In this document: positions 1 through 7,934 of the stretch, piece after piece
How positions within the stretch are numbered: position 1 is the first letter of the stretch
Layout: the number at the start of each line of letters is the position of its first letter
DNA from: Haloplanus vescus
GTDB taxonomy: Archaea > Halobacteriota > Halobacteria > Halobacteriales > Haloferacaceae
Length of the DNA: 64,000 bases
Reading direction: 5' to 3'
Assembly (NCBI RefSeq): GCF_900107665.1
Contig: NZ_FNQT01000003.1
Coordinates: 62,001-126,000, forward strand
The notes under the pieces: generated by a model
Told to the model about the DNA's origin: nothing
Database searches by the model: none
Seen by the model: only the letters and a program-made list of their open reading frames with translations
Program-made: the position numbers and the translations under genes

Positions 1-453
1 GACGTCGTTGCGGGTCAGAAGCGACCGCGTGGCCGAGTGGCGCAGGCGGTCGATTTCGTCGTTGATGGAGGCGTCCTTGTCGATGAAGGTGTCCGTCTGT
101 TCGACGTAGGCCTCTGGTTGGTAGTAGTCGTAGTAGGAAACGAAGTACTCGACGGCGTTGTCCGGGAACAGAGTGCGAAACTCCTCGTACAGCTGGGCGG
201 CGAGGGTCTTGTTGTGGGCGATGACCAGCGTCGGCTGCTGGAGTTCCTCGACCACCCACGAGACGGTGTTCGTCTTGCCCGACCCGGTCACGCCGAGGAG
301 CGTCTGCTTGTCCATGCTGGCGTCGTAGCCGGCGACGAGTTCCTCGATGGCGTCGGGTTGGTCGCCCGCGGGGTCGAAGGGGGCGTCCACCCGAAAGGGT
401 CGGTCGGCGTCGGGACGGTCCGGCTGGAGCGGACCCGAGTTCGCGTCGCTCAC
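1..453 (-). CDS. uvrB: UvrB, excinuclease ABC subunit B (N-terminal part, cut by window edge)
   Basis: This is the first 151 codons of UvrB, the helicase-like subunit that receives DNA damage from UvrA and recruits UvrC for dual incision in nucleotide excision repair. The GTG start at 453 gives a short acidic haloarchaeal extension, then the typical [16 protein letters not shown] entry, the Walker A loop GVTGSGKT, the [16 protein letters not shown] motif and the [11 protein letters not shown] beta-hairpin region that clamps DNA. The frame runs off the left edge just after the RSLLTRNDV motif. uvrC lies near the other end of the window (60690); uvrA is not in the window. Confidence 0.96.
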   Translation of the reverse strand, partial: MSDANSGPLQPDRPDADRPFRVDAPFDPAGDQPDAIEELVAGYDASMDKQTLLGVTGSGKTNTVSWVVEELQQPTLVIAHNKTLAAQLYEEFRTLFPDNAVEYFVSYYDYYQPEAYVEQTDTFIDKDASINDEIDRLRHSATRSLLTRNDV

Positions 454-571
454 ACGCGTACTCGTCGCTCGAAGGACTTGACGGATTCGCTTGGGTGGGT
501 GACTGGCCGCCCGACGGGACGCCCGGCGGCGAGTGGATACTAACTTGACCCCCCCGTCCGTAGCGTCGCGC

Positions 572-835
572 ATGGGACACGAGCAACTCGAACGAGCGAG
601 TGACACACTGCACAGCGCGGCGGACCTGGCGACGGGCGACGCGGCCGAACGCCTCACCACACAGGCCGACCAGTTCGAAGAGCTGGCGGAAACGGGCGCC
701 GACCACGGGCGACTCGCCCGCCACGAGAACGCGCTCCGCGAAATCAAATCGTCGGCAAGCGACGAGGTTGTCGAGAAAATCGACGAGGCGATGTCGGCCA
801 TCACCGCGTACCGCGAGACAATCGAGGGCGTGTGA
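572..835 (+). CDS. Small acidic helical haloarchaeal protein (87 aa)
   Basis: An 87-residue protein beginning [10 protein letters not shown] that looks entirely alpha-helical: heptad-like leucine/alanine spacing, many Asp/Glu, no cysteine and no membrane segment. The ATG at 572 is preferred over the in-frame start at 533 because the upstream residues look like untranslated spacer. It ends AYRETIEGV, a tail I associate with a conserved haloarchaeal family of unknown function. It stands alone between divergent uvrB and the rubrerythrin-like gene. No function can be assigned. Confidence 0.8.
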   Translation: MGHEQLERASDTLHSAADLATGDAAERLTTQADQFEELAETGADHGRLARHENALREIKSSASDEVVEKIDEAMSAITAYRETIEGV

Positions 836-880
836 GGCGTTCCCGAACCCCCCTGATTTCAGGTGGAGGTCGGGACCGCG

Positions 881-1471
881 TCAGCAGACGTTTTTGGGCT
901 GGACGCCCATTGCTTCGAGCGTCTCGACGTAGTCGTCGTACGTCGCGTCGATGACCGTCGTGGCCGCGTCCTCGGCGCGTTCCCACGCGTCGTCCGAATC
1001 GCAGCGCGTTTCGAGCGTGTCGAGAATTGCTTCCTGAACGGCGTCGTGGTCGTCGCGGAAGCCGCGGAAGTCGTTGGCCGTCGAGGGGTCGGCGTCGCCG
1101 ACGAAGAAGCCGACCATCTGGCCGAGCGTGCGGTCGACGACGAGTGCGTAACCGAGCGCACCGCCGGCGCGTTCGACGGGGTCGTCGAACGACGCGAGGG
1201 CGTCGTAGGTTTCGCGGTCGGCGGCGTCGGCGTCGGCGTCGAGGGCGTCGCGCCGGTCGGCGGCGTCGGCCGCGAGCGTGTCGAACAGGTCGCCGTCCCA
1301 GTCCGCGAACGTCTCGGCGGCGGCGGCGGCGTCTGCGGCCGCCGCGGCCCGAATCGCCTCGCCGGTCATGTCGCCGTCAGTCAGTGCGTAGAGCCACTTC
1401 GAGGAGCCGAGCCGCGAGAGCTCGGTCTCCAAGTCGTCAGTCAGCGTGTCGACGAGCGTCGTCCCGTCCAT
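881..1471 (-). CDS. Rubrerythrin-like / ferritin-like haloarchaeal protein
   Basis: A 196-residue, almost wholly helical, very acidic protein. The opening LSRLGSSKWLYALTDG and the closing YVETLEAMGVQPK match what I recall of haloarchaeal proteins annotated as rubrerythrin family. That family usually stores or senses iron or peroxide through paired carboxylate/histidine helices. Here the expected ExxH metal motifs are hard to find, so a redox role is uncertain. The start at 1471 (MDGTTLVDTL) is preferred to the longer frame, whose first 33 residues are rich in Arg, Ser and His and unlike a haloarchaeal protein. Confidence 0.7.
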   Translation of the reverse strand: MDGTTLVDTLTDDLETELSRLGSSKWLYALTDGDMTGEAIRAAAAADAAAAAETFADWDGDLFDTLAADAADRRDALDADADAADRETYDALASFDDPVERAGGALGYALVVDRTLGQMVGFFVGDADPSTANDFRGFRDDHDAVQEAILDTLETRCDSDDAWERAEDAATTVIDATYDDYVETLEAMGVQPKNVC

Positions 1472-1558
1472 GCTCCGCGGTACGACAGCCCCTCGTTTGT
1501 ATGCATCGGGACGTGACTGGTCGGTCGTCAAAAGAAGATGAGAACAGAGGGGCGTGTT

Positions 1559-1674
1559 GCCCTGCTTCACAGTACGCTCGCCGTTCCGCGTCGAAGCCTC
1601 GCGTTATTCGGCTTCGCCCTGCTTCACGGCTACCACTCGCCGTTCCGCGTCGAGGCTTCGTGTTACTCAGCCTC
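1559..1674. repeat. Imperfect tandem direct repeat duplicating the 3' end of tssA
   Basis: Two units of about 57-59 bp (1559-1615 and 1616-1674) begin with GCCCTGCTTCAC, share CTCGCCGTTCCGCGTCGA, and end in a GCTTC/GCCTC tail. On the minus strand the second unit contains the last codons and TAA of tssA. The first repeats that end, including a copy of GEAE plus stop, downstream of the gene. The array therefore looks like a tandem duplication of the gene terminus and its 3' flank. Confidence 0.75.
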
Positions 1675-2529
1675 GCCCTTCTCGATGGGGACGCCGACGA
1701 GGTTGCCCCACTCGGTCCAGGAGCCGTCGTAGTTGATGGTGTCCTCGTAGCCGAGGAGCTCGTGAAGCGCGAACCACGCGACCGAGGAGCGCTCGCCGAT
1801 GCGGCAGTAGGCGACGGTCGTACCCTCGCCGTCGATGCCTTCCTCGGCGTAGAGCTGTGCGATTTCGTCGCGGGTTTTGAAGGTGCCGTCGTCGTTGGTG
1901 ACGGCCGCCCACGAGATGTTCTTCGCGCCGGGGACGTGGCCGCCGCGCTGGGCGGTCTCCTGCAGTCCCGGGGGTGCGAGAATCTCGCCCGTGAACTCCT
2001 CGGGCGAACGAACGTCAACAAGCGGCAGTTCGCGCTCGATGGCGTTCTCCACGTCCTCTCGGTAGGCGCGGATGCTCTCACGGGGACCGGACGCCTCGTA
2101 GTCGACGGGCGAGAAGTCCGGAACCTCCTCGGAGAGGGGGTAGTCGTGTTCGAGCCAGTAGTCGCGGCCACCGTCCATCAGGCGTACGTCGTCGTGACCG
2201 TAGTACTTGAACTGCCAGTAGGTGTACGCCGCGAACCAGTTGGAGTTGTCACCGTAGAGGACGACGGTCGAATCCTCCGTGATGCCGTGACTGCCAAGCA
2301 GGTTCTCGAAGTCCCCCTTCGTGAGGATGTCGCGCGTCGTCTGGTCCTGCAGCTGCGTCTCCCAGTTGAAGCCGATGGCGCCGGGGGCGTGGCCCTCGTC
2401 GTAGGCCTCGGTGTCGACGTCGACCTCCACGAGGCGATAGTCCGGGTCGTCGCTCTGGAAGTCCTCGAGGTGGTTCTCCACCCAATCCGCGGAAACGAGG
2501 ACGTCCTTCGCGTACGCTGAATCTGACAT
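1663..2529 (-). CDS. tssA: Thiosulfate sulfurtransferase / 3-mercaptopyruvate-type rhodanese
   Basis: A 288-residue two-domain rhodanese that moves sulfane sulfur from thiosulfate or mercaptopyruvate to an acceptor. The N-terminal domain (about 10-125) is the structural, cysteine-free copy. The C-terminal domain (about 150-285) carries the active loop CRIGERSS, whose cysteine takes the persulfide. GHAPGAIGFNW and GGHVPGAKNISW are the domain signatures. The ATG at 2529 has a TTATAG box (2556-2561) about 29 nt upstream, fitting a leaderless transcript. It is divergent from tssB, and its 3' end is duplicated (1559-1674). The donor specificity cannot be read from sequence. Confidence 0.92.
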   Translation of the reverse strand: MSDSAYAKDVLVSADWVENHLEDFQSDDPDYRLVEVDVDTEAYDEGHAPGAIGFNWETQLQDQTTRDILTKGDFENLLGSHGITEDSTVVLYGDNSNWFAAYTYWQFKYYGHDDVRLMDGGRDYWLEHDYPLSEEVPDFSPVDYEASGPRESIRAYREDVENAIERELPLVDVRSPEEFTGEILAPPGLQETAQRGGHVPGAKNISWAAVTNDDGTFKTRDEIAQLYAEEGIDGEGTTVAYCRIGERSSVAWFALHELLGYEDTINYDGSWTEWGNLVGVPIEKGEAE

Positions 2530-2761
2530 AGCAACTACCCCTACGACAGCCGGCCCTATAATCCCCATAGTGACGGCAGAGGCGGCCAACCCTCGCCCGA
2601 ACCAGACAATATTGCCACTACTGTCGGAGATGTGTCGTCGCTGGCGGCGACTTCTCCGGCCGCTCCGATGCCAGATGGCGAATATCCGGCAAATATTGTC
2701 CCCGGATGAGACGGCGGGGCGAAACGCCGTCACTAAAGCCCGCGCAGTCGTATCCACGCGC
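2530..2761. promoter_or_regulatory. Divergent tssA/tssB promoter region with two GACAATATT-like boxes
   Basis: The 232-nt spacer between the two sulfurtransferase genes holds the tssA TATA element (2556-2561, minus strand) and two AT-rich elements that stand out in GC-rich DNA: GACAATATTGCCAC at 2605-2618 and GGCAAATATTGTC at 2688-2700. The second carries the core CAAATATTG, which recurs in GACAAATATTGCCAC at 35326-35340, upstream of the nitrite/sulfite reductase. This suggests a shared regulator; none has been identified. Confidence 0.5.
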
Positions 2762-3544
2762 ATGACTGAGGACATCGTCGTATCTGTCGATTGGCTCGCG
2801 GCCCACTTAGACGAGGTGCGCGTCGTCGACGTGCGCGACGCGTGGGAGTTCGACGGCATCGGACACGTGCCGGGGGCGGTTAACGTCCCCTTCGACCGCT
2901 TCCGAAGCAGCGAGGGCGATGCGGGGATGCTGCCCGGCGCCGAGCGCTGGAAGACGCTGATGGAGGAGGCGGGTATCGACTCTGACGACCGACTCGTCGC
3001 GTACGATGACGAACACGGCGTGTTCGCCGCCCGATTCCTCGTCACCGCGATGCTGTACGGCCACCGCGATGTGCACCTGCTCGACGGCGACTTCAGCGCG
3101 TGGAACCGAGGTCACGAAACGACGAGCGACGCGCCGTCAACGCCGTCGGCCACCTACGACGTTCGAGAGCCGGAGGCGTCGCCGCTGGTGGACTTCGAGG
3201 ACGTGGAAGCGGCCCTCGACACCGATGCCACCATCGTCGATACCCGCGAACCCGAGGAGTACGCTGAAGGACACCTACCGGGCGCCGTCCAACTCGACTG
3301 GCGCGAACTCGTCGACAGCGAGACTCGGGGCCTGAAACCCGACGCCGAACTCGAATCGATTCTCACCGAGCGCGGAATCACGCCCGACAGACGGGTCATC
3401 CTCTACTGCAACACCGCCCGCCGCATCAGTCACACGTACGTCGTCCTCAAGCACCTTGGCTACGAGCGGGTCGACTTCTACGAGGGGAGTCTCACGGAGT
3501 GGCGCGAGCGAGGCGGTCCACTGGAAACCGAGGCAGACGCGTAG
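2762..3544 (+). CDS. tssB: Second thiosulfate sulfurtransferase (rhodanese)
   Basis: A 260-residue two-domain rhodanese, paralogous to the divergent tssA. DVRDAWEFDGIGHVPGAVN marks the first domain; the second has DTREPEEYAEGHLPGAVQLDW and the catalytic loop YCNTARRISH, with the persulfide cysteine near residue 222. The ATG at 2762 starts the recognisable MTEDIVVSVDWLAAHL sequence; the longer frame from 2570 runs through the promoter region and is rejected. The two active loops differ (CRIGERSS versus CNTARRIS), so the enzymes may prefer different donors or acceptors. Confidence 0.92.
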   Translation: MTEDIVVSVDWLAAHLDEVRVVDVRDAWEFDGIGHVPGAVNVPFDRFRSSEGDAGMLPGAERWKTLMEEAGIDSDDRLVAYDDEHGVFAARFLVTAMLYGHRDVHLLDGDFSAWNRGHETTSDAPSTPSATYDVREPEASPLVDFEDVEAALDTDATIVDTREPEEYAEGHLPGAVQLDWRELVDSETRGLKPDAELESILTERGITPDRRVILYCNTARRISHTYVVLKHLGYERVDFYEGSLTEWRERGGPLETEADA

Positions 3545-3545
3545 C

Positions 3546-4547
3546 TCAATCTTCTGCGACGGGGACGCGATTGAGTTCCGAGGAGAGAATCCGACCCATC
3601 TCGACGACGAGCGCGATAGCGAGCGGTCCGGCGATGATGCCGACGGTGCCGAGCGTGAGCAAGCCACCGACGAAGCCGACGAAGTAGAGGCTCCCGGGCA
3701 GGTCGGCCGTCTCGCGGGCGAGGCGCGGGCGAATCACGATGTCGGGGAGCCACGCGACGAAGAGGCCACCGAGGACGAAGACGAGGGCGGCCTGCGTCGG
3801 GTCGCCGACGGCCAAGTGCGCTACGGCGAGCAAGCCGACGAGGAGCGACGGTCCGACCACGGGGAGGAACTGTAGAATGGCCGAGAGAACGGCCAGCGTG
3901 AGGAAGTAGGGGTAGCCGAGGAGGAAAAAGAGCACCAGCGCGACGACGAAGGTGCCAGCGGCCGTCGCCGCCTGAAGGACGTAAATCGCGAAGAGCGTCG
4001 ACCGAGTGCGACGATTCAGCGCCCGTGCAACGTCGCGGTAGCCGTGCGGAACGATGGCTATCATCGCACGGTGCGTGTCGGCCGTCCGCGAGAGGAGGGC
4101 GAAGACGACCATCACGAACACGGTGAGTTTGAGCGAGAGGACGGGCGCAGCGAGAGCGGACGCGCGAGCGAGTCGACGGCCGAAAGCGACGACGAGGGCG
4201 CGGGTGTCGGTGAGGGATACCGTCGTCGAGAAGCCGTACAGATCGAGCGAGACTGTCGGTGGGAGCGACGCGAGAAAGGCGATGATGGCGTCCAATCGCC
4301 GGACGACGACGAAGGCGAGCGGAGAGGCGAGGAGGACGACGGCGGCGACGGCAGTCACCGTCGAGACGAAACTCGCCCCCCACGGCGAGAGGCCACGCCG
4401 AGTGAGTTCCTCCCGAAGCGGGAAGAGGAGGTACGCCACCGTCACCGCGAAAAAGACGGTGGCGAGAACGTCGGCGATGAGAAGCGCCGCGGCCAGGGTC
4501 AGCAGGCCGAACAGCGCTCCGAGCACGTATCGACGGTCCAGTGTCAC
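3546..4547 (-). CDS. AI-2E family transporter (PerM-like membrane protein)
   Basis: A 333-residue polytopic membrane protein of the AI-2E/PerM family (PF01594): two hydrophobic N-terminal helices, a soluble stretch (about 100-145), then about six more helices including GYPYFLTLAVLSAILQFLPVVGPSLL and the family-typical LYFVGFVGGLLTLGTVGIIAGPL. Known members include Na+/H+ antiporters and exporters; substrates differ and cannot be predicted. The GTG start at 4547 (VTLDRRYVLG) is chosen over an ATG at 4598, whose residues lack haloarchaeal character. It faces tssB tail to tail with a 1-nt gap. Confidence 0.85.
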   Translation of the reverse strand: MTLDRRYVLGALFGLLTLAAALLIADVLATVFFAVTVAYLLFPLREELTRRGLSPWGASFVSTVTAVAAVVLLASPLAFVVVRRLDAIIAFLASLPPTVSLDLYGFSTTVSLTDTRALVVAFGRRLARASALAAPVLSLKLTVFVMVVFALLSRTADTHRAMIAIVPHGYRDVARALNRRTRSTLFAIYVLQAATAAGTFVVALVLFFLLGYPYFLTLAVLSAILQFLPVVGPSLLVGLLAVAHLAVGDPTQAALVFVLGGLFVAWLPDIVIRPRLARETADLPGSLYFVGFVGGLLTLGTVGIIAGPLAIALVVEMGRILSSELNRVPVAED

Positions 4548-4633
4548 GGAATGACGTGGGACGGCCGCAGGCAAAACGATTCCCCAGGCCCAGACCACGC
4601 GCCTTTACGGTCGGTGGGGCACTCCGCTTCGGC

Positions 4634-5086
4634 ATGGTCGGAGTGCGCCGTCGCTTCAAACTCGCCGACACCGCACAGCAGATTGTGGGCGGATTCCTGC
4701 TCGCGGGGCCGTTCGTCGTCACCGAAGAGGTGTGGACGCTGGCGGCGAGCATGTCGTTACTGCAGACGCTGTCGACCGTCTTCATCGTCGTCGGCATCGG
4801 CTACGGCGCGCTCTACAAGGCCGACGACCGCGACCCGGATGCCGAGAGTGAGGTGGGCGGGATTCCCGTTCGGTTCGTCTCGCTCGTCCTCGTCGCGTAC
4901 GGTTCGGTCCTCGCTCTCGCACTCGCGTTCAACGCGCCGAACACCTTCGTCGGCGGGGGCGGCGAGAGGGCCAGGCTGCTGGGAGTCGACGTGCCGATTC
5001 GAACCGTCAGGGTGACGGTAAAGGCGGTGAGCGTCGGTGCGGTCTTCAGCGTCGTCGGCGCGGCGACGGCGGACTCGCTGTTCTGA
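4634..5086 (+). CDS. DUF2391-type integral membrane protein
   Basis: A 150-residue membrane protein. The ATG at 4634 gives MVGVRRRFKLADTAQQIVGG, followed by four hydrophobic segments (about 19-40, 48-65, 88-108 and 128-148). The opening matches what I recall of the haloarchaeal DUF2391 family, for which no function is known. It is divergent from the AI-2E transporter gene with under 90 nt between starts, so the two promoters overlap. Confidence 0.75.
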   Translation: MVGVRRRFKLADTAQQIVGGFLLAGPFVVTEEVWTLAASMSLLQTLSTVFIVVGIGYGALYKADDRDPDAESEVGGIPVRFVSLVLVAYGSVLALALAFNAPNTFVGGGGERARLLGVDVPIRTVRVTVKAVSVGAVFSVVGAATADSLF

Positions 5087-5146
5087 CCGCCGGACGACGC
5101 TCGCACTCACCCGCAGTCTTAAGTCCGTTCGGTCGGAGGGACGGAT

Positions 5147-5734
5147 ATGGATTACACGCTCGCCATCGACGGTGCGCCGGAGACAATCCCCGGCGGAACG
5201 GGTGTGCTCTTGTTGCACCCGAGCATCGGCGAGACGGACCGCATCGACACCGACTTCCTGAAGACCGACACCGACAACTTCCTCGTCATCTCGACGCGAA
5301 CCACCGCCCGCGAGGTGGAGCAAAAGCTCGAACACTACGACGTGGACGAGTCGCGCGCGGATATCCTCGATACACTCTCGGTCGAACGCGGCTACTCCCG
5401 ACGCCCCTCGGACCGCGTCCACTACGTCGCCTCGCCGGACGACCTAGACGGCATCGTCGCCAAGACGGAGGCCTTCCTCGACTCTCACGGCGGCAAGCGG
5501 CGGGTGAGCGTCGACTCGCTCACCGAGATGGCGTACTACGCCGACGAGGAACGCGTCTACGAGGCGACGAAACAGCTGCTCGACTTACTGGCCGAGTACG
5601 ACGCCGTCGGCCTCTTCCACCTCTCGAAAGAGGTGCACGACGAGGAGACGCTGGACCGCTTCCGCGACCTGTTCGATGGCGTCCTCGATTTGGGCGTCGA
5701 CGGCGGCGTGACCGTCGACTTCGAGACGGAGTAA
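5147..5734 (+). CDS. KaiC/RecA-like fold haloarchaeal protein without Walker motifs
   Basis: A 195-residue soluble protein starting MDYTLAIDGAPETIPGGTGVLLLHPS. Its alternating strands and helices (LLLHPSIGETDR, FLVISTRTTAREVEQ, VHYVASPDDLDGIVAKTEAFL, AVGLFHLSKEVHDEETLDRFRD) resemble the degenerate KaiC-like or DUF835-like domains that haloarchaea use near signal transduction genes. The P-loop GxxxxGKT is absent, so ATP hydrolysis is unlikely. The assignment rests on pattern resemblance only. Confidence 0.65.
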   Translation: MDYTLAIDGAPETIPGGTGVLLLHPSIGETDRIDTDFLKTDTDNFLVISTRTTAREVEQKLEHYDVDESRADILDTLSVERGYSRRPSDRVHYVASPDDLDGIVAKTEAFLDSHGGKRRVSVDSLTEMAYYADEERVYEATKQLLDLLAEYDAVGLFHLSKEVHDEETLDRFRDLFDGVLDLGVDGGVTVDFETE

Positions 5735-5744
5735 CGAGGCGGAG

Positions 5745-6524
5745 TCAGTCGGCACTCTCGAACGTCTTGCTCGCCCACTGCACCGCGTAGTCGGCGCCGT
5801 AGTCGACGTAGGCCGACGTATCGAGTGCGGCGAAGGGCGCCGGGAGGTCGAGTCCGTGTTTGATGGCGGCGCAGGCGAGTTCCGTCGCGTCGGAGAAGTC
5901 AGTCTCGTCGCGAGCGATGGCACCGGGCAGTCCGTCGACTCGGTCGCGGAGACGGTCCCCGGCGTCGACCCACGCGTCGTAGAGGTCGGGAGCGTCTTCC
6001 TGCCAACTCTCGAAAATCGGCCGCGTCTGGAGTCCTAGCCACGCGTCGTACAGCGCCGCGCCGATTTGGTACGTCGCCGCGGCGTCGAGCGGAATCGCGG
6101 CGTCGAGGTCGGGGTACCGCTCCCCGAAGAAGGGCAGAAACGACTCGGGCACGTCGAGGCCGACCTGCACCAACGCTTCCGCAATCAAGAAGTCGAGGAA
6201 GGGGTCCGGCGTCCCCTCCGCGCGCGCTTTACAGAAGACGATAGGCGGGTCGGTCTGTCGCGTCCACGTGACGGTTCCGTCGCCCGGGAGGCCGATGGTG
6301 AAATCGGGCCCCGCGTAGCGATGGAGTTGGCTCGGCGCGTCGTCGGGGACCCACTCGGTGGTGTAGGCCGCGGGGTCGAGGGATTCGACCAAGAGGCCGA
6401 GGTCCTCCGCCGCCGCTGGCGGGAGCGTCCCGAAGTCGTTCTCGACGTCCAAGACGAGTGCGTCGGGGGCGTGGTCGGCGCGGACCGCCTCGAGTTCGCC
6501 CGAGATAGACCGTCGCTCGAACAT
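5745..6524 (-). CDS. Conserved haloarchaeal protein of unknown function (259 aa)
   Basis: A 259-residue soluble acidic protein starting MFERRSISGELEAVR. The first third is mixed alpha/beta (ALVLDVENDFGTLPPAAAEDLG, VTWTRQTDPPIVFCKARAEG); the rest is helical, with repeated aromatic-rich segments. I recognise it as a family retained near the origin in haloarchaea but know no function. Its ATG overlaps the TGA of the upstream 29-residue membrane peptide (ATGA at 6524), indicating translational coupling. Confidence 0.75.
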   Translation of the reverse strand: MFERRSISGELEAVRADHAPDALVLDVENDFGTLPPAAAEDLGLLVESLDPAAYTTEWVPDDAPSQLHRYAGPDFTIGLPGDGTVTWTRQTDPPIVFCKARAEGTPDPFLDFLIAEALVQVGLDVPESFLPFFGERYPDLDAAIPLDAAATYQIGAALYDAWLGLQTRPIFESWQEDAPDLYDAWVDAGDRLRDRVDGLPGAIARDETDFSDATELACAAIKHGLDLPAPFAALDTSAYVDYGADYAVQWASKTFESAD

Positions 6525-6613
6525 CAGGCGAGGAGGATACTGACCGCGAGGGCGGCCGCGAGGACCGCCGAGATGCCCACCGTCCCGACTACGACCTGTG
6601 TCGCCTTGCTCAT
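6524..6613 (-). CDS. 29-residue single-pass membrane microprotein
   Basis: The frame from ATG 6613 encodes 29 residues: a short polar start (MSKATQ) and one continuous hydrophobic helix ending AVSILLA. Its stop overlaps the start codon of the following gene by the sequence ATGA. The overlap, the clean transmembrane helix and a possible TATA-like stretch (minus strand, near 6640) support a real gene. An alternative ATG at 6622 would add three residues. It may anchor the downstream soluble protein at the membrane or simply couple its translation. Confidence 0.6.
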   Translation of the reverse strand: MSKATQVVVGTVGISAVLAAALAVSILLA

Positions 6614-6771
6614 GCCCAACATCTCGGGACGGCAGCGCATAAATGTGGTCGCTCCGCGACCCGACTGGCACGAGTCCGCGTACCAACCCATCGTTTCACG
6701 TCCACAGGAATATCTCGTTTGAGCAGGTTTGAGCCACAAATTCGGAGAGTTTGCACTAGAAGCAAAGGGGT

Positions 6772-6873
6772 ATGTCTGACGAAGGGACGGGAGATACCGG
6801 TGGGCGAAGACGTGTGGACGAGGGTTCGACGGGTGAGAGACGGCGCCCGTCGAACGCGGCGGACAACGAGTAG
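6772..6873 (+). CDS. Possible small basic/acidic disordered protein (33 aa)
   Basis: A 33-codon frame starting MSDEGTGDTGGRRRVDEG. It is low complexity, rich in Arg, Gly, Asp and Glu, and probably unstructured. It fills the gap between the microprotein promoter and the convergent oapC gene. AT-rich sequence lies upstream (6700-6760), but the purine run just before the ATG is too close for a good Shine-Dalgarno site. It could be spurious. Confidence 0.3.
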   Translation: MSDEGTGDTGGRRRVDEGSTGERRRPSNAADNE

Positions 6874-6895
6874 CGCGGCGGGAAGGTAAAAGGCG

Positions 6896-7534
6896 TTACG
6901 TGTCGTCGTCGCGCCAAGTGTCGGCGACTTCGATGACGTAGTGACCGTCCTCTTGGAGCGAGATGATGCACTCCTGGCGGTCGTACAGCTCCATCAGGTT
7001 GAGCTCGTACTGTCCCGGTTCGAGGATTTTGATGCTCTCGAACTGGTCGTTGAGTTCGGCGCGCAGGTCCTCGATGTCGGGACCATCGTCCGAGTCCTCG
7101 TCCGGGGGGATGGCCCGGGCGGCGTCGGCGGCGGACGGTGGTGGCGACGCGGCGTCGTCGAGTTCGTCGTTCGTGACGACGCCACTGCGTGCGTCCGCCT
7201 GCGCGGTATCCTCCTCGAGGACGCTCGGGTCAGACTCGGCCTCGATGTAGTCGGTGTCGGTGTCCGCGGTGTCGGCCGACTGGGTATCGGGCCACGGGGT
7301 CCATCCCGATGAGGACGACGTGCCGTCTGCCGAGGGTGAATCTGCGTTCGTCGCCGTCGCGTCGGCTGGGTCGGACGCGGTGGCCGTGGTCGACTGGTCG
7401 TCGAGCGTCGGCGTCGGCGTCGCCGAATCGGGTTTGAACTGGAACTTGTTGCCCCCGCAGTCGGGACAGCCCGAGAGCATCTCCTTGGAGCCGTCCTCAA
7501 ACACCCGCTCACAGTTCGTACACTGGTGGGGCAT
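6896..7534 (-). CDS. oapC: OapC/ArvC family zinc-ribbon protein
   Basis: A 212-residue protein. The N-terminal zinc ribbon has cysteines at 5, 8, 23 and 26 (CTNC and CPDC). A long acidic, Thr/Ser/Asp-rich linker (about 36-140) follows, then a conserved C-terminal alpha/beta domain (DIEDLRAELNDQFESIKILE, CIISLQEDGHYVIEVADTW). It is the last gene of the oapA-oapB-oapC operon beside oriC1. The family is named origin-associated, and also Arv for its link to vesicle formation driven by the GTPase in Haloferax (recalled from literature). The linker length is typical of haloarchaeal salt-adapted proteins. Confidence 0.9.
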   Translation of the reverse strand: MPHQCTNCERVFEDGSKEMLSGCPDCGGNKFQFKPDSATPTPTLDDQSTTATASDPADATATNADSPSADGTSSSSGWTPWPDTQSADTADTDTDYIEAESDPSVLEEDTAQADARSGVVTNDELDDAASPPPSAADAARAIPPDEDSDDGPDIEDLRAELNDQFESIKILEPGQYELNLMELYDRQECIISLQEDGHYVIEVADTWRDDDT

Positions 7535-7538
7535 CGAT

Positions 7539-7934
7539 CTATTTGCGCGACACGAGCGCGCTGATGAGATTTTCGTCCTTGTGAAGTGTCTGAATCTGGT
7601 TGGCCGGACCGATGACGGTGAGTTTCTTCGTCGATTCGCGACCCATCAGCCGGTCGAGGAAGCTTCGGTCCGCCGTCTCGGAGCGGGGATAGGTCTCGAT
7701 TTCGATGCCGTTGAACTCGTCGGGGCTGATTTCGGTCATCGTCACCTCGATGAGCTTCGATTCCTCGTCGGGGGAGAGTCCCTCCTCGAGGATGACGATG
7801 TTGCCGTCGCGGACCCCGTCGAGGATGAGCCGTATTTTCTCCATGCTCGCGAGGTTCTCCATCCGCGCGCCGCTGATGAGGTCGATTTGAACACCGTCGA
7901 CGTCTGTTGGAGTGGCTTCCGGCAACTCAATCAC
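7539..7934 (-). CDS. oapB: OapB/ArvB, DUF2073 family protein
   Basis: A 131-residue alpha/beta protein of the DUF2073 family, found across archaea beside an Era-like GTPase. Conserved stretches are VQIDLISGARMENLASMEKI, LILDGVRDGNIVILEEGLSP and IGPANQIQTLHKDENLISAL. It overlaps the upstream GTPase by 4 nt (ATG at 7934, TGA at 7931) and is followed 4 nt later by oapC, so the three genes are surely co-transcribed. It probably acts as a GTPase partner. Confidence 0.93.
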   Translation of the reverse strand: MIELPEATPTDVDGVQIDLISGARMENLASMEKIRLILDGVRDGNIVILEEGLSPDEESKLIEVTMTEISPDEFNGIEIETYPRSETADRSFLDRLMGRESTKKLTVIGPANQIQTLHKDENLISALVSRK

